Of a DNA stretch of 5,949 bases, positions 1 to 5,949 are shown one piece after another. The DNA is from an uncultured Ellagibacter sp. (GTDB taxonomy: Bacteria > Actinomycetota > Coriobacteriia > Coriobacteriales > Eggerthellaceae). Both the position numbers and the translations under genes were made by a program. Position 1 is the first letter of the stretch. Each line of letters opens with the position of its first letter. Under the pieces are notes generated by a model. It made no database searches. It was not told the DNA's origin and worked only from the letters and a program-made list of their open reading frames with translations. The DNA lies in assembly GCA_934661105.1 (NCBI GenBank), contig CAKUIV010000121.1:1-5949 (forward strand). Reading direction: 5' to 3'.

Positions 1-1818
1 GTCTCGGTGCGCCTCTCGCTCGGGTTCGGCCTCGCGGGAGGCTGCGTCGGCATCGCGAGCTGGCTTCTGCAGTGCCGTTGGCGGCAGCTGCGCGGGTCGT
101 CGTATTCCGCGAGCACCCTTGTCATGAGCATGAGCGTGGGCGTCATCGGGTGCTGCGGCATCTTCTTCGCGTGCGCGATGCTCTGGTCACCATCAGCCGC
201 GATCGAGCAGGCGCACGACGCGATGCGGGGAACCGTCGACGAGGTGCGCTACGGCAGCGGGTCCGTGCCCGAAGGGGACCTTGTCGAGGCCGCGAAGATG
301 AACCGGGGCGACGGCGCGCTGACCGTGACGTTCGACGGCGCGGTTTCCAACGACGTGCTGCTGCGCGGGTTCGTGGGCGCAACGTACGAAGGCGGGGCGT
401 GGAGCGCGCTCGGCCACAGCGCCTACGAGGGCGAATGGGCGCATATGGCCGACTGGCTTTCGGGCATGGGCATGCCGTGCGCCGCCCAGCGCGCGGCGTT
501 CGACGACGCAAGCGACGAGGCCGGCCAAGGCGCGCGCCCGAACGCGGTGGGCGTGCGTGTCGATGCATCGCAGACGCGCAGTCGCTACGTGTACGTCCCC
601 TACACGCTGCGCGAGTTGTCCGACTCATCCGCAACCGCGTCATCGGACGGCGCACTGCGCTCGGGGCTTGTCGGAGAGCGGTCGTACCGCTTCACAATGG
701 ACGACGTTTCCGCTTCCGACATGCTCGCCGACGCAAGCTGGCTCGGCTCGTCGGACGCCCCTTACGTTTCCGCCGAGAGCGTCTACTCGGCGTTCTGCCA
801 CGACAAGTACCTCGCCATCAGCGACGAAGACGCCGCCGCGATGAAGAGGTTCATCTTCGACGACGCCACCTGGGATGCCGGTGCCGACGTGTCGGATTAC
901 GCGGTGATCAGCCGCGTTCGCGCGATGATGGAGACGCTTGCAAGCTACACGACCTCCCCGAAGGCCCCGGCCGAGGGCGAGCCGTTCGCGGAGTGGCTGT
1001 TCGGCGAGGCGCGCGCGGGCAACTCCGCCGATTTCGCGACCGCCGCCGTGCTCGCTTTCCGCTCGCAGGGCATTCCCGCGCGCTACGCGGAGGGCTACCG
1101 CGCCTCGCAGACCGACATCGCGCGTGCCGTCGAGTCGGGCGAGCCGCTTGAGCTTACGAGCGAGGACGCGCACGCGTGGGCGGAAGTGTATTTGGACGGC
1201 ATCGGCTGGACGCCCGTCGAGGTCACGCCCGGGTTCTACGCGCAGTCGCTCGAGGCCGATTCGGTCATCGACGTCGCCGAGGCGAAAAGCAGCGGGGCCG
1301 ACAACGACGTTTTGCAGTCGGGGTCGGTATCGGGGCAGGTCGATGACGGGGAAGAAACAGCTGACGAGCCTTCGCCGAACCTGCAACCTGGGCAGATTCT
1401 GCTCATATGCGCCATCGCGCTCGTGGGCGCATGCGTCGTTGGCGTGGCGGGAGCGTGCGTGCAGCGCACGGTGAGGATCCGCCGGCGAAGCAAGCGAGTC
1501 GAGAGCGACGACCAGGAGGTTTCGGTGCCGGCTCTCTATCGGTACCTGTCGGCTGTCATGCGCGCCGCCGTACCCGCCTTCGACGAGAAAAACCCGCTCG
1601 AATGCCTGGAAGGCTTCGAGGGCGCCTTCCCCGGAATCGACGTGCGCGAATACCGGCGCGTCATCGCGCTGTACCAATGCTACACGTTCGGAGCGCGAAA
1701 CCTTAAGCCCCACGAAATGAGAACCCTGCGCCGCTTCGGCGAGCGCCTACGCAATGAGATGCCCCCTGCAAAGACCACGGCAGCGCGTCTGCGCCGCATG
1801 TTCGTCGATGCGCTTTAG
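1..1818 (+). CDS. TgpA-like membrane protein with transglutaminase-like domain, 5' partial, probable catalytic-residue loss
   Basis: The frame is open to the window edge, so the true start probably lies upstream; a GTG at 7 is the first possible start inside, and residues are numbered from it. Hydrophobic segments at 3-23 and 38-60 look like the last of several N-terminal membrane helices usual in TgpA-type proteins. The extracytoplasmic part has the family's LRG...Y.GG.W signature (119-132). A transglutaminase core follows, with GIPARY.EGY after the nucleophile site and DAHAWAEVY around H389, then GW.PVE.TPG. The nucleophile site reads GNSADFAT, placing S340 where active members have Cys, and E405 stands where Asp is usual. 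The only extracytoplasmic cysteines, C158 and C264, are outside the core motifs. A membrane helix (463-485) is followed by a basic stop-transfer stretch and a tail of about 110 residues resembling DUF4129-type tails. The family is known for surface or peptidase-like roles; activity here is doubtful. The secreted LRR gene follows after 12 bases, suggesting co-expression. Confidence 0.9.
   Translation, partial: VSVRLSLGFGLAGGCVGIASWLLQCRWRQLRGSSYSASTLVMSMSVGVIGCCGIFFACAMLWSPSAAIEQAHDAMRGTVDEVRYGSGSVPEGDLVEAAKMNRGDGALTVTFDGAVSNDVLLRGFVGATYEGGAWSALGHSAYEGEWAHMADWLSGMGMPCAAQRAAFDDASDEAGQGARPNAVGVRVDASQTRSRYVYVPYTLRELSDSSATASSDGALRSGLVGERSYRFTMDDVSASDMLADASWLGSSDAPYVSAESVYSAFCHDKYLAISDEDAAAMKRFIFDDATWDAGADVSDYAVISRVRAMMETLASYTTSPKAPAEGEPFAEWLFGEARAGNSADFATAAVLAFRSQGIPARYAEGYRASQTDIARAVESGEPLELTSEDAHAWAEVYLDGIGWTPVEVTPGFYAQSLEADSVIDVAEAKSSGADNDVLQSGSVSGQVDDGEETADEPSPNLQPGQILLICAIALVGACVVGVAGACVQRTVRIRRRSKRVESDDQEVSVPALYRYLSAVMRAAVPAFDEKNPLECLEGFEGAFPGIDVREYRRVIALYQCYTFGARNLKPHEMRTLRRFGERLRNEMPPAKTTAARLRRMFVDAL
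1021..1230 (+). other. Transglutaminase-like core with substituted triad (S340, H389, E405)
   Basis: Codon 1024-1026 (TCC) encodes Ser at the nucleophile position, in a context (G-N-S-A-D-F-A-T) that aligns without gaps to the family's G-x-C-x-x-F-A-T. His is encoded at 1171-1173 in the conserved H-A-W-x-E-V-Y motif. The third position, 16 residues after the His as in the family, is Glu (1219-1221). Spacing of 49 residues from Ser to His and the intact GIPARY and GW motifs argue that the fold is kept while the chemistry is changed or lost. Confidence 0.8.
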
Positions 1819-1824
1819 AAGGAG
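1819..1824 (+). promoter_or_regulatory. Shine-Dalgarno sequence for the LRR protein gene
   Basis: AAGGAG lies six bases before the ATG at 1831 and begins immediately after the TAG stop of the upstream gene. It is a near-perfect anti-16S match and settles the start of the second gene: the next in-frame ATG is more than 300 bases downstream, inside the linker. The 12-base gap leaves no room for a separate promoter, so translation depends on a transcript running in from upstream. Confidence 0.85.
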
Positions 1825-1830
1825 AAGACG

Positions 1831-1950
1831 ATGAGCCCGAAATGGTATCCCCCGACGAAGATCGCTTCCGCCGCATCGACCAAGGTCGTCGCGGCCGCAG
1901 CTTCCGTCGCCATCGTCGGCGCATTCGGCGTCGGCGCGGCGGCACTTGCC
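1831..1950 (+). other. Sec signal peptide of the LRR protein
   Basis: An 18-residue n-region with three lysines precedes an Ala/Val/Gly-rich hydrophobic stretch (residues 19-38) that ends A-A-L-A-Q-T-D. Cleavage after A40 fits the A-x-A rule for signal peptidase I. An uncleaved membrane anchor is the alternative. Confidence 0.8.
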
Positions 1951-4900
1951 CAGACCGACGCCGAGTTCGACCCGCGCGCGTACGTGTCGGCCTACGGCCA
2001 GGGAGAAAACGACGCCGACAAGGGCTACCGCGCGAACCCGACCGACACCGACGCCGAGGCGAATCGCCATGACGACGACGTCGATAACCAGGATAAAAGC
2101 GCCGACGTCGACCGCACGGCGCAGGATTCCTTCAGCGATGTGCCGATGGACGGCGCAAGCGGCACCACGGCAGTGAACGTGACGGGTTCGGGTTCGCAGG
2201 CCGCAACCGTTGCAGGGTCGGGAGAAGGTACCGGCGAGGGCGGACTGATCGCCGGCCCCGTTTTGCCCGGTGGCGAAGCAGGCGATCCGAGCGTTCCGGA
2301 CGGCGGAAACGCCCCCATCACGCCGCCCTCGGCCGATGACGACCCGGTAAACCCGCCTGCGCCCGATCCTGACCCAACGCCGACTCCCGATCCCGTACCG
2401 AGTGACCCCGACACACCCGAGACCCCCTCGGAAGGCGGCTACGACGTGCTGCCGAAGGACCCGGAGCCGGAGAAGAACACAGAGAAGGGTTCGAGCGACA
2501 TCACTTACGTGCCCATCAACGGGAAAGATCCCGCGCTCTCGAAGGCGAACGAAAGCGATACGCACGTCGTTATCATGCAGAGCTCCTCAAGCGACTATGC
2601 ACTCTACACAGGGCAGAAACTCGATGCCTGGACGGTGTTCTGCTCGCTGAGCACGTTCTTCGTGTACAACAAGCAGCCCTACTCGTGGACGTGCTCGAAA
2701 GAGGAATTCGACGAGTACGAGTACTTCCGCATCGATTCGTTCCCTGAAACCGTTCCTGAAACCACGTTCACGGTCACGGTGAGCTATCGGGTCAACGATC
2801 GGGATTTTTGGCATACCGCAGAGATAACGTGCGAGCCCACGCGCTCCTGCACGTTCATCTTAAGCGGCGAGACGGACGAAAACGGCAATCCCGTCGTTTT
2901 GGGAAAATCCTACGATTCCACGTGCAATCTTTTGCGCTACACGGGGCAGTTGATGTCAAAGCTCGGATATTGCCCCTATGGCAGCCTTACTCATATGCTG
3001 CTCGGTTGGAAAGAGGGCGACAAGGACGTTGATTTCCTTTTCGACGCAACGCCGGGACGTCACGTCGTGTCTCCGGGAGAATTCGTTGAGGTTCCATCGG
3101 GATACGATATCGGCATTGACTTCTATTATCTGAACAACGACTTCACCTTAGGCGGAAACAATCTCTGCTATCTCCAAAGACTTTCCAACATCTCGGTTGA
3201 TGCAGTCAAGTTCGATTCAGACGGGAAATTGACGGTTACCGTTCCTCGCGGCGTTCAGTCTGTCGAAATCGATTCCTATCTCCATATGGGCATCGACAAC
3301 CTCGTGATCCCCTCGACGACCATGTTAGTCAATCTGATCGGGACTGATTTGACGGTCAACGAGTCGTTCGCGCTCGATGGCGACAACCCGTATTTCTCCA
3401 TCGTTCAAGATCGCGTGCTCGCCTCCAAGGACGGCACGCAGTATCTCGGTGTTCCCATGAGCATGGATGAGCTCCTCGTTCCTAGCAACGTGACGAACGT
3501 GACGCTTCAAGAAGGAAACGACGTTCATCGAATCATCGTAGAGGGCGACGACCGAGATAGTCTGCCTCAAATCAACTTCGAGACGCTGAATCAGTGCAAC
3601 GTCGTCGTTCCGGACAGTCTGCTCCCTACCCTTATCAAGGAAAACAGCGCTGCGCTCACCTTCGGCAACGGCAACACCGTTTCAGTTGCTTCGAATCCCA
3701 GCGAGCGGTTGAGCACATCGTACGGCATGGTCTATTCCCAGGACGAGCTCAAATACGTTGCGGATATCGGAATCGACACGGTGAAAGTCAATGGCCCCCA
3801 CGTCATTGCGCGCGGCTGTTTCAAGGGGAACAACAGCGTGTCGACGGTAGTGCTAACCGGCGATTCACCTTACACCTTCGAGGAGGGATGCTTCGAAGGC
3901 GGAAACGTCTCGCGGGTCATCTGCACATCCACCAGCCAAAAAGCAGCGGTCGAGCAACAGCTATCGGCCGCTGGAGTCGCGAACGTGCAGGTTATTGTCG
4001 CAGGAAGGGGGGCCGACGGAAGCTCTTACTTCACTGAAGAGAAAGACGGGAAGCCGTATACCACCCTGCTTGAGGCGTCCCCTGAAGCAACGGTATTCAC
4101 CGGCATCGTCAAAGGCACGGACGGATCCGATATCGCGGTCGATGCCATCTCCTCGCAGGCGTTCGAGGGCTCTGAGAACCTTCGCTGGGCGATTCTCGGG
4201 GAAAGCGTATCGTTCATTGGATCCGACGCGTTCGAGGGGTGCAAGAACCTGCAAGGCGTGCTCATCGGGAACACCCAATCGGTGACGGTGGAATCAGGTG
4301 CCTTCTCTAATTGCGACAGCTTGCGCTACGTCGCCTCCCGCGCCATGTACGCCAACTTTGCCCTCGATGCCTTATCGAGCAGCAATTGCGATTTGTACAG
4401 ACCGCTTGGTTCCAATGGGTCTGACGGATACATCTACAACTTCCAATACTTCACGCCGGAATCGAACGTTACCGACTACACCGTTATTCCCCAAGCTGAC
4501 GATAGCTACATCCTGTATGGTTGCGATAGCAAGAATCCCTGGCTCGCTCTCGCAAGTGCGACGTCGTTGTCGGGGGAGGTGAAGCTTCCAACCACGACGA
4601 CGGAAATCTTCGTCGGGGCCTTCCAAGGAGTGGCGAACGATTTCACCCTCAACTGGAGCGAGCTGACCGACCTGACGTATATCGACGGCATCGCTTTCTC
4701 GAATTCCTCCCTTTGCGGCGATGTTTACCTCGGTGCGAAAGGCAACGAATTCGTCTCCATCGCATCCGACGCATTCAGCGGTTGCACGAAGATCACCTCG
4801 CTCACAAGCGAGTCCGATTATTTCGATGCGTCGTCCTGGGCGTTTTCGGATTGCACAAGCTTGAAGACAGTGAAAATCGCCGGTAGCGCAGAGTATCGTT

Positions 4901-5949
4901 ACGGTTGGAGCATCGGGTCCGGCGTGTTCTACGGATGCAAATCGCTCGAATCGATTGAATTCACGAATGCCAATCCGCCGGCGCTGAGCTTCTACTCGAC
5001 GGGATTCGGGTTCCGATTCGACGGCGACTACACCAATACCGATGATTGGGAACGGATCGATCTGATCGTTCCTCAAGGTTCCGATAATGCCTACCTTGAG
5101 AAATGGGTGTACGCGTTTCTTGGGTACACCGGCTACGACGAGCTCCACGATGTGATTTATCGACAGATGTATCAAGAGGCATCGCTTGCACCGTCCGAGG
5201 CTGAGGTGCAGAAAAAGCTGGCAGCAGAACTGCTCGAATCGGAGAACTGGCTGCGCAAAATGATGGGAATGGAAACGGTCGAGAAGTCGTCGTTCATAAC
5301 CGTCGACGAAGACGAAAGCGGCTACACGTTCCAAACCATGGATGGCGAAACGAAGCTCATCAGCGTTCCGGCCGATGCAACAACGGTTGACCTCAATGCG
5401 ATCATCGGCAGCACGTATAGCAAGGTTACCATCGGCGCAAACGCGTTTGCGCAATGCAAGAACCTTGAACGCATCGTCGTCTCAGAGAAGGTTTCTCGTA
5501 TCGAATCAGGGGCATTTAACGGATGCGACGGCGTCGAGGTCGACTTCACCGGCTCCACCCCACCGACGCTGCTTTCGGGCACGCAATCGAACCCGTTTGA
5601 TTTCGGAGCGAAGATCAAGCTTGCCGTTCCCGAAAAATCGCTTAAGAACTATCTGGTCACCTGGACCAGGCAGTGCATAGGACTCGAAAGCGACGAGGAC
5701 GTGCGATTCTACGCCGCCGCCTTTTTCTGGGATTTGCCGAAAGAAGATAAGAACGGGCGTCCTTACGCAGATACGGCGAATAAGGCCGTGAACGCTCCCC
5801 TTCTTGAACAGGAGAATTACCTGAGGTCGCTTATCGAGGGGTGTGCGCAGGCCGAGAGCATCGACGATCGCGAGAATTTCCTGTCGTTCTTCGATGCGGG
5901 GGCGGAATTCGGCCTGGAAAGCAGACCGACCGAGGATTCCAAGGAAGAG
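1831..5949 (+). CDS. Large secreted BspA-like leucine-rich-repeat surface protein, 3' partial
   Basis: Reading from ATG 1831, 1373 codons run to the window end without a stop. Residues 1-40 form a long basic n-region (K4, K10, K18), a hydrophobic core and an A-L-A/Q signal peptidase I site at 40/41; there is no lipobox Cys. Residues 41-225 are acidic and then Gly/Pro-rich, probably disordered. Residues 226 to about 510 are rich in predicted strand and Cys and match no family I know. From about 517 the protein reads as BspA-like LRR: an NPYFS...LASKDG...VP segment, then repeated [x]-A/C/V-F-x-G/N-C motifs near 663, 687, 777, 800, 824, 930, 981, 1004, 1032, 1205 and 1228. Helical insertions follow at about 1105-1150 and 1310-1345. 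Such proteins are surface-exposed and often bind host or bacterial ligands; the ligand cannot be told here. The C-terminus, where a cell-wall sorting signal or membrane anchor would lie, is outside the window. Confidence 0.93.
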   Translation, partial: MSPKWYPPTKIASAASTKVVAAAASVAIVGAFGVGAAALAQTDAEFDPRAYVSAYGQGENDADKGYRANPTDTDAEANRHDDDVDNQDKSADVDRTAQDSFSDVPMDGASGTTAVNVTGSGSQAATVAGSGEGTGEGGLIAGPVLPGGEAGDPSVPDGGNAPITPPSADDDPVNPPAPDPDPTPTPDPVPSDPDTPETPSEGGYDVLPKDPEPEKNTEKGSSDITYVPINGKDPALSKANESDTHVVIMQSSSSDYALYTGQKLDAWTVFCSLSTFFVYNKQPYSWTCSKEEFDEYEYFRIDSFPETVPETTFTVTVSYRVNDRDFWHTAEITCEPTRSCTFILSGETDENGNPVVLGKSYDSTCNLLRYTGQLMSKLGYCPYGSLTHMLLGWKEGDKDVDFLFDATPGRHVVSPGEFVEVPSGYDIGIDFYYLNNDFTLGGNNLCYLQRLSNISVDAVKFDSDGKLTVTVPRGVQSVEIDSYLHMGIDNLVIPSTTMLVNLIGTDLTVNESFALDGDNPYFSIVQDRVLASKDGTQYLGVPMSMDELLVPSNVTNVTLQEGNDVHRIIVEGDDRDSLPQINFETLNQCNVVVPDSLLPTLIKENSAALTFGNGNTVSVASNPSERLSTSYGMVYSQDELKYVADIGIDTVKVNGPHVIARGCFKGNNSVSTVVLTGDSPYTFEEGCFEGGNVSRVICTSTSQKAAVEQQLSAAGVANVQVIVAGRGADGSSYFTEEKDGKPYTTLLEASPEATVFTGIVKGTDGSDIAVDAISSQAFEGSENLRWAILGESVSFIGSDAFEGCKNLQGVLIGNTQSVTVESGAFSNCDSLRYVASRAMYANFALDALSSSNCDLYRPLGSNGSDGYIYNFQYFTPESNVTDYTVIPQADDSYILYGCDSKNPWLALASATSLSGEVKLPTTTTEIFVGAFQGVANDFTLNWSELTDLTYIDGIAFSNSSLCGDVYLGAKGNEFVSIASDAFSGCTKITSLTSESDYFDASSWAFSDCTSLKTVKIAGSAEYRYGWSIGSGVFYGCKSLESIEFTNANPPALSFYSTGFGFRFDGDYTNTDDWERIDLIVPQGSDNAYLEKWVYAFLGYTGYDELHDVIYRQMYQEASLAPSEAEVQKKLAAELLESENWLRKMMGMETVEKSSFITVDEDESGYTFQTMDGETKLISVPADATTVDLNAIIGSTYSKVTIGANAFAQCKNLERIVVSEKVSRIESGAFNGCDGVEVDFTGSTPPTLLSGTQSNPFDFGAKIKLAVPEKSLKNYLVTWTRQCIGLESDEDVRFYAAAFFWDLPKEDKNGRPYADTANKAVNAPLLEQENYLRSLIEGCAQAESIDDRENFLSFFDAGAEFGLESRPTEDSKEE
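1951..2505 (+). other. Acidic then Gly/Pro-rich low-complexity linker
   Basis: Residues 41-225 have no visible fold. The first half is Asp-rich (for example H-D-D-D-V-D at 70-75). The middle is Gly/Ser-rich. Residues 160-200 carry P-x-P and D-P runs such as P-A-P-D-P-D-P-T-P-T-P-D-P. This resembles spacer segments that hold a surface domain away from the membrane or wall. Its position directly after the signal peptide suggests a flexible or wall-spanning N-terminal stalk. Confidence 0.75.
2506..3360 (+). other. Unassigned Cys-containing extracellular domain of the LRR protein
   Basis: Residues 226-510 are neither linker nor clear LRR. Alternating hydrophobic patterns (for example T-F-T-V-T-V-S-Y near 312-319) suggest a beta-rich fold. 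Cysteines at 271, 288, 334, 340, 365, 381 and 446 could form disulfides outside the cell. I do not recognise a family; an Ig-like or divergent repeat-cap domain is possible. Confidence 0.5.
3379..3516 (+). other. First BspA-type entry segment of the LRR protein
   Basis: Residues 517-562 read N-P-Y-F-S-I-V, then V-L-A-S-K-D-G-T and a V-P near 541, followed by L-L-V-P-S-N-V. This follows the common BspA pattern in which a short strand pair with a SKDG turn leads into the first Ile/Pro strand of an LRR_5 array, so the repeat region probably begins here. Confidence 0.6.
3814..5526 (+). repeat. Degenerate BspA-like LRR_5 repeats (protein level, about 11 copies)
   Basis: The recurring core is A-F-x-G-C-x-x-L, with strands before and after it. 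Copies occur at residues 662-666 (GCFKG), 686-690 (GCFEG), 776-780 (QAFEG), 799-804 (DAFEGC), 823-827 (GAFSNC), 929-933 (GAFQG), 980-985 (DAFSGC), 1003-1008 (WAFSDC), 1031-1036 (GVFYGC), 1204-1209 (NAFAQC) and 1227-1232 (GAFNGC). Spacing is irregular, with blocks separated by insertions. The DNA copies have diverged, so these are old protein repeats and not recent tandem duplications. Confidence 0.88.
4921..5268 (+). repeat. Module end, copy 1: last LRR, VPxxS/Yl..W segment and helical LLExENxLR segment
   Basis: Residues 1031-1146 run from GVFYGC through N-P-P-A-L (1048-1052), V-P-Q-G-S (1080-1084), Y-L-E-K-W (1088-1092) and a predicted helical stretch to L-L-E-S-E-N-W-L-R (1134-1142). The order of these elements is repeated about 190 residues later. 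The helical part is unusual for an LRR sheet and may cap or link modules. Confidence 0.65.
5509..5841 (+). repeat. Module end, copy 2: last LRR, VPxxS/YL..W segment and helical LLExENxLR segment
   Basis: Residues 1227-1337 repeat the layout of copy 1: GAFNGC, T-P-P-T-L (1243-1247), V-P-E-K-S (1266-1270), Y-L-V-T-W (1274-1278) and L-L-E-Q-E-N-Y-L-R (1324-1332). The VPxxS to W spacing is identical in both copies (offset 186) and the helical motif is offset by 190. The DNA differs throughout, so the duplication is not recent. Confidence 0.65.

Noticed and set aside
72..1151. Overlapping + strand open frame of 359 codons
   Set aside because: The translation is extremely Arg-rich, typical of a GC-rich out-of-frame reading, and the frame-1 protein has clear family motifs across the same region.
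640..1713. Long minus-strand open frame (357 codons) opposite the transglutaminase-like gene
   Set aside because: It is an antisense shadow in GC-rich DNA: Arg/Ala/Val-rich with no recognisable domain, lying wholly inside a well-supported gene.
1816..1830. Possible stop-codon readthrough fusing the two genes, which share a frame with a single TAG between them
   Set aside because: The second gene has its own strong Shine-Dalgarno and ATG followed by a signal peptide, which makes sense only as a separate N-terminus.
1831..1960. Lipoprotein signal peptide
   Set aside because: No cysteine follows the hydrophobic stretch; the sequence ends A-L-A-Q, which fits signal peptidase I.
1747..2565. Minus-strand open frame of 272 codons spanning the gene junction
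   Set aside because: It covers the end of one gene, the strong ribosome binding site, and the signal peptide and linker of the next; its Val/Gly/Arg-rich product reflects reversed GC-rich codons.
4372..5454. Minus-strand open frame of 360 codons opposite the LRR region
   Set aside because: The opposite strand encodes clear LRR motifs; the antisense product has no domain pattern and no convincing ribosome binding site context.
5653..5669. Inverted repeat CTGGTC-5 nt-GACCAG that could be a hairpin
   Set aside because: It lies inside the coding frame with short arms and no T-tract, and is probably chance from the codons for Leu-Val and Trp-Thr-Arg.
1..5949. RNA genes, CRISPR arrays, insertion sequences or attachment sites
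   Set aside because: The window is filled almost entirely by two coding frames, and I saw no tRNA-like cloverleaf, regularly spaced repeats or transposase motifs.

Overview
The window carries two large genes on the + strand, both cut by the window edges, which look like one transcription unit. The high GC of the first half, GC-rich third codon positions and the protein content (a TgpA-type transglutaminase-like membrane protein followed by a BspA-like leucine-rich-repeat surface protein) suggest a high-GC Gram-positive. The best guess is a gut Coriobacteriia/Eggerthellaceae-type actinobacterium. That assignment is an inference; no marker gene is present.

Region 1 (1-1818): the 3' part of a membrane-anchored transglutaminase-like protein. 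Two N-terminal membrane segments are visible, then an extracytoplasmic region of about 400 residues with a transglutaminase core fold signature, a second membrane anchor and a cytoplasmic tail of about 110 residues. The position expected to hold the nucleophilic Cys is Ser, and the position expected to hold the Asp is Glu. Only the His is kept, so it may be a pseudo-enzyme.

Region 2 (1819-1830): a 12-base gap with a strong Shine-Dalgarno sequence and no room for a promoter or terminator.

Region 3 (1831 to the window end): an uninterrupted reading frame of 1373 codons with no stop in the window. It encodes a secreted protein: signal peptide, acidic and Gly/Pro-rich linker of about 180 residues, a Cys-containing domain I cannot assign, then a chain of degenerate BspA-like (LRR_5-type) repeats. 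Two related module ends each carry a helical segment with an LLExENxLR motif. Base composition falls from about 77% GC in one signal-peptide line to about 48-53% in sampled lines of the domain and repeat part.

Working model (inference): the membrane protein exposes its transglutaminase-like domain outside the cell and is co-expressed with a large secreted LRR protein that extends from the surface. With its catalytic residues replaced, the first protein may bind, fold or assemble the second rather than cross-link it. Apart from the 12-base gap there is no intergenic DNA, and I found no RNA genes, mobile elements or CRISPR arrays.
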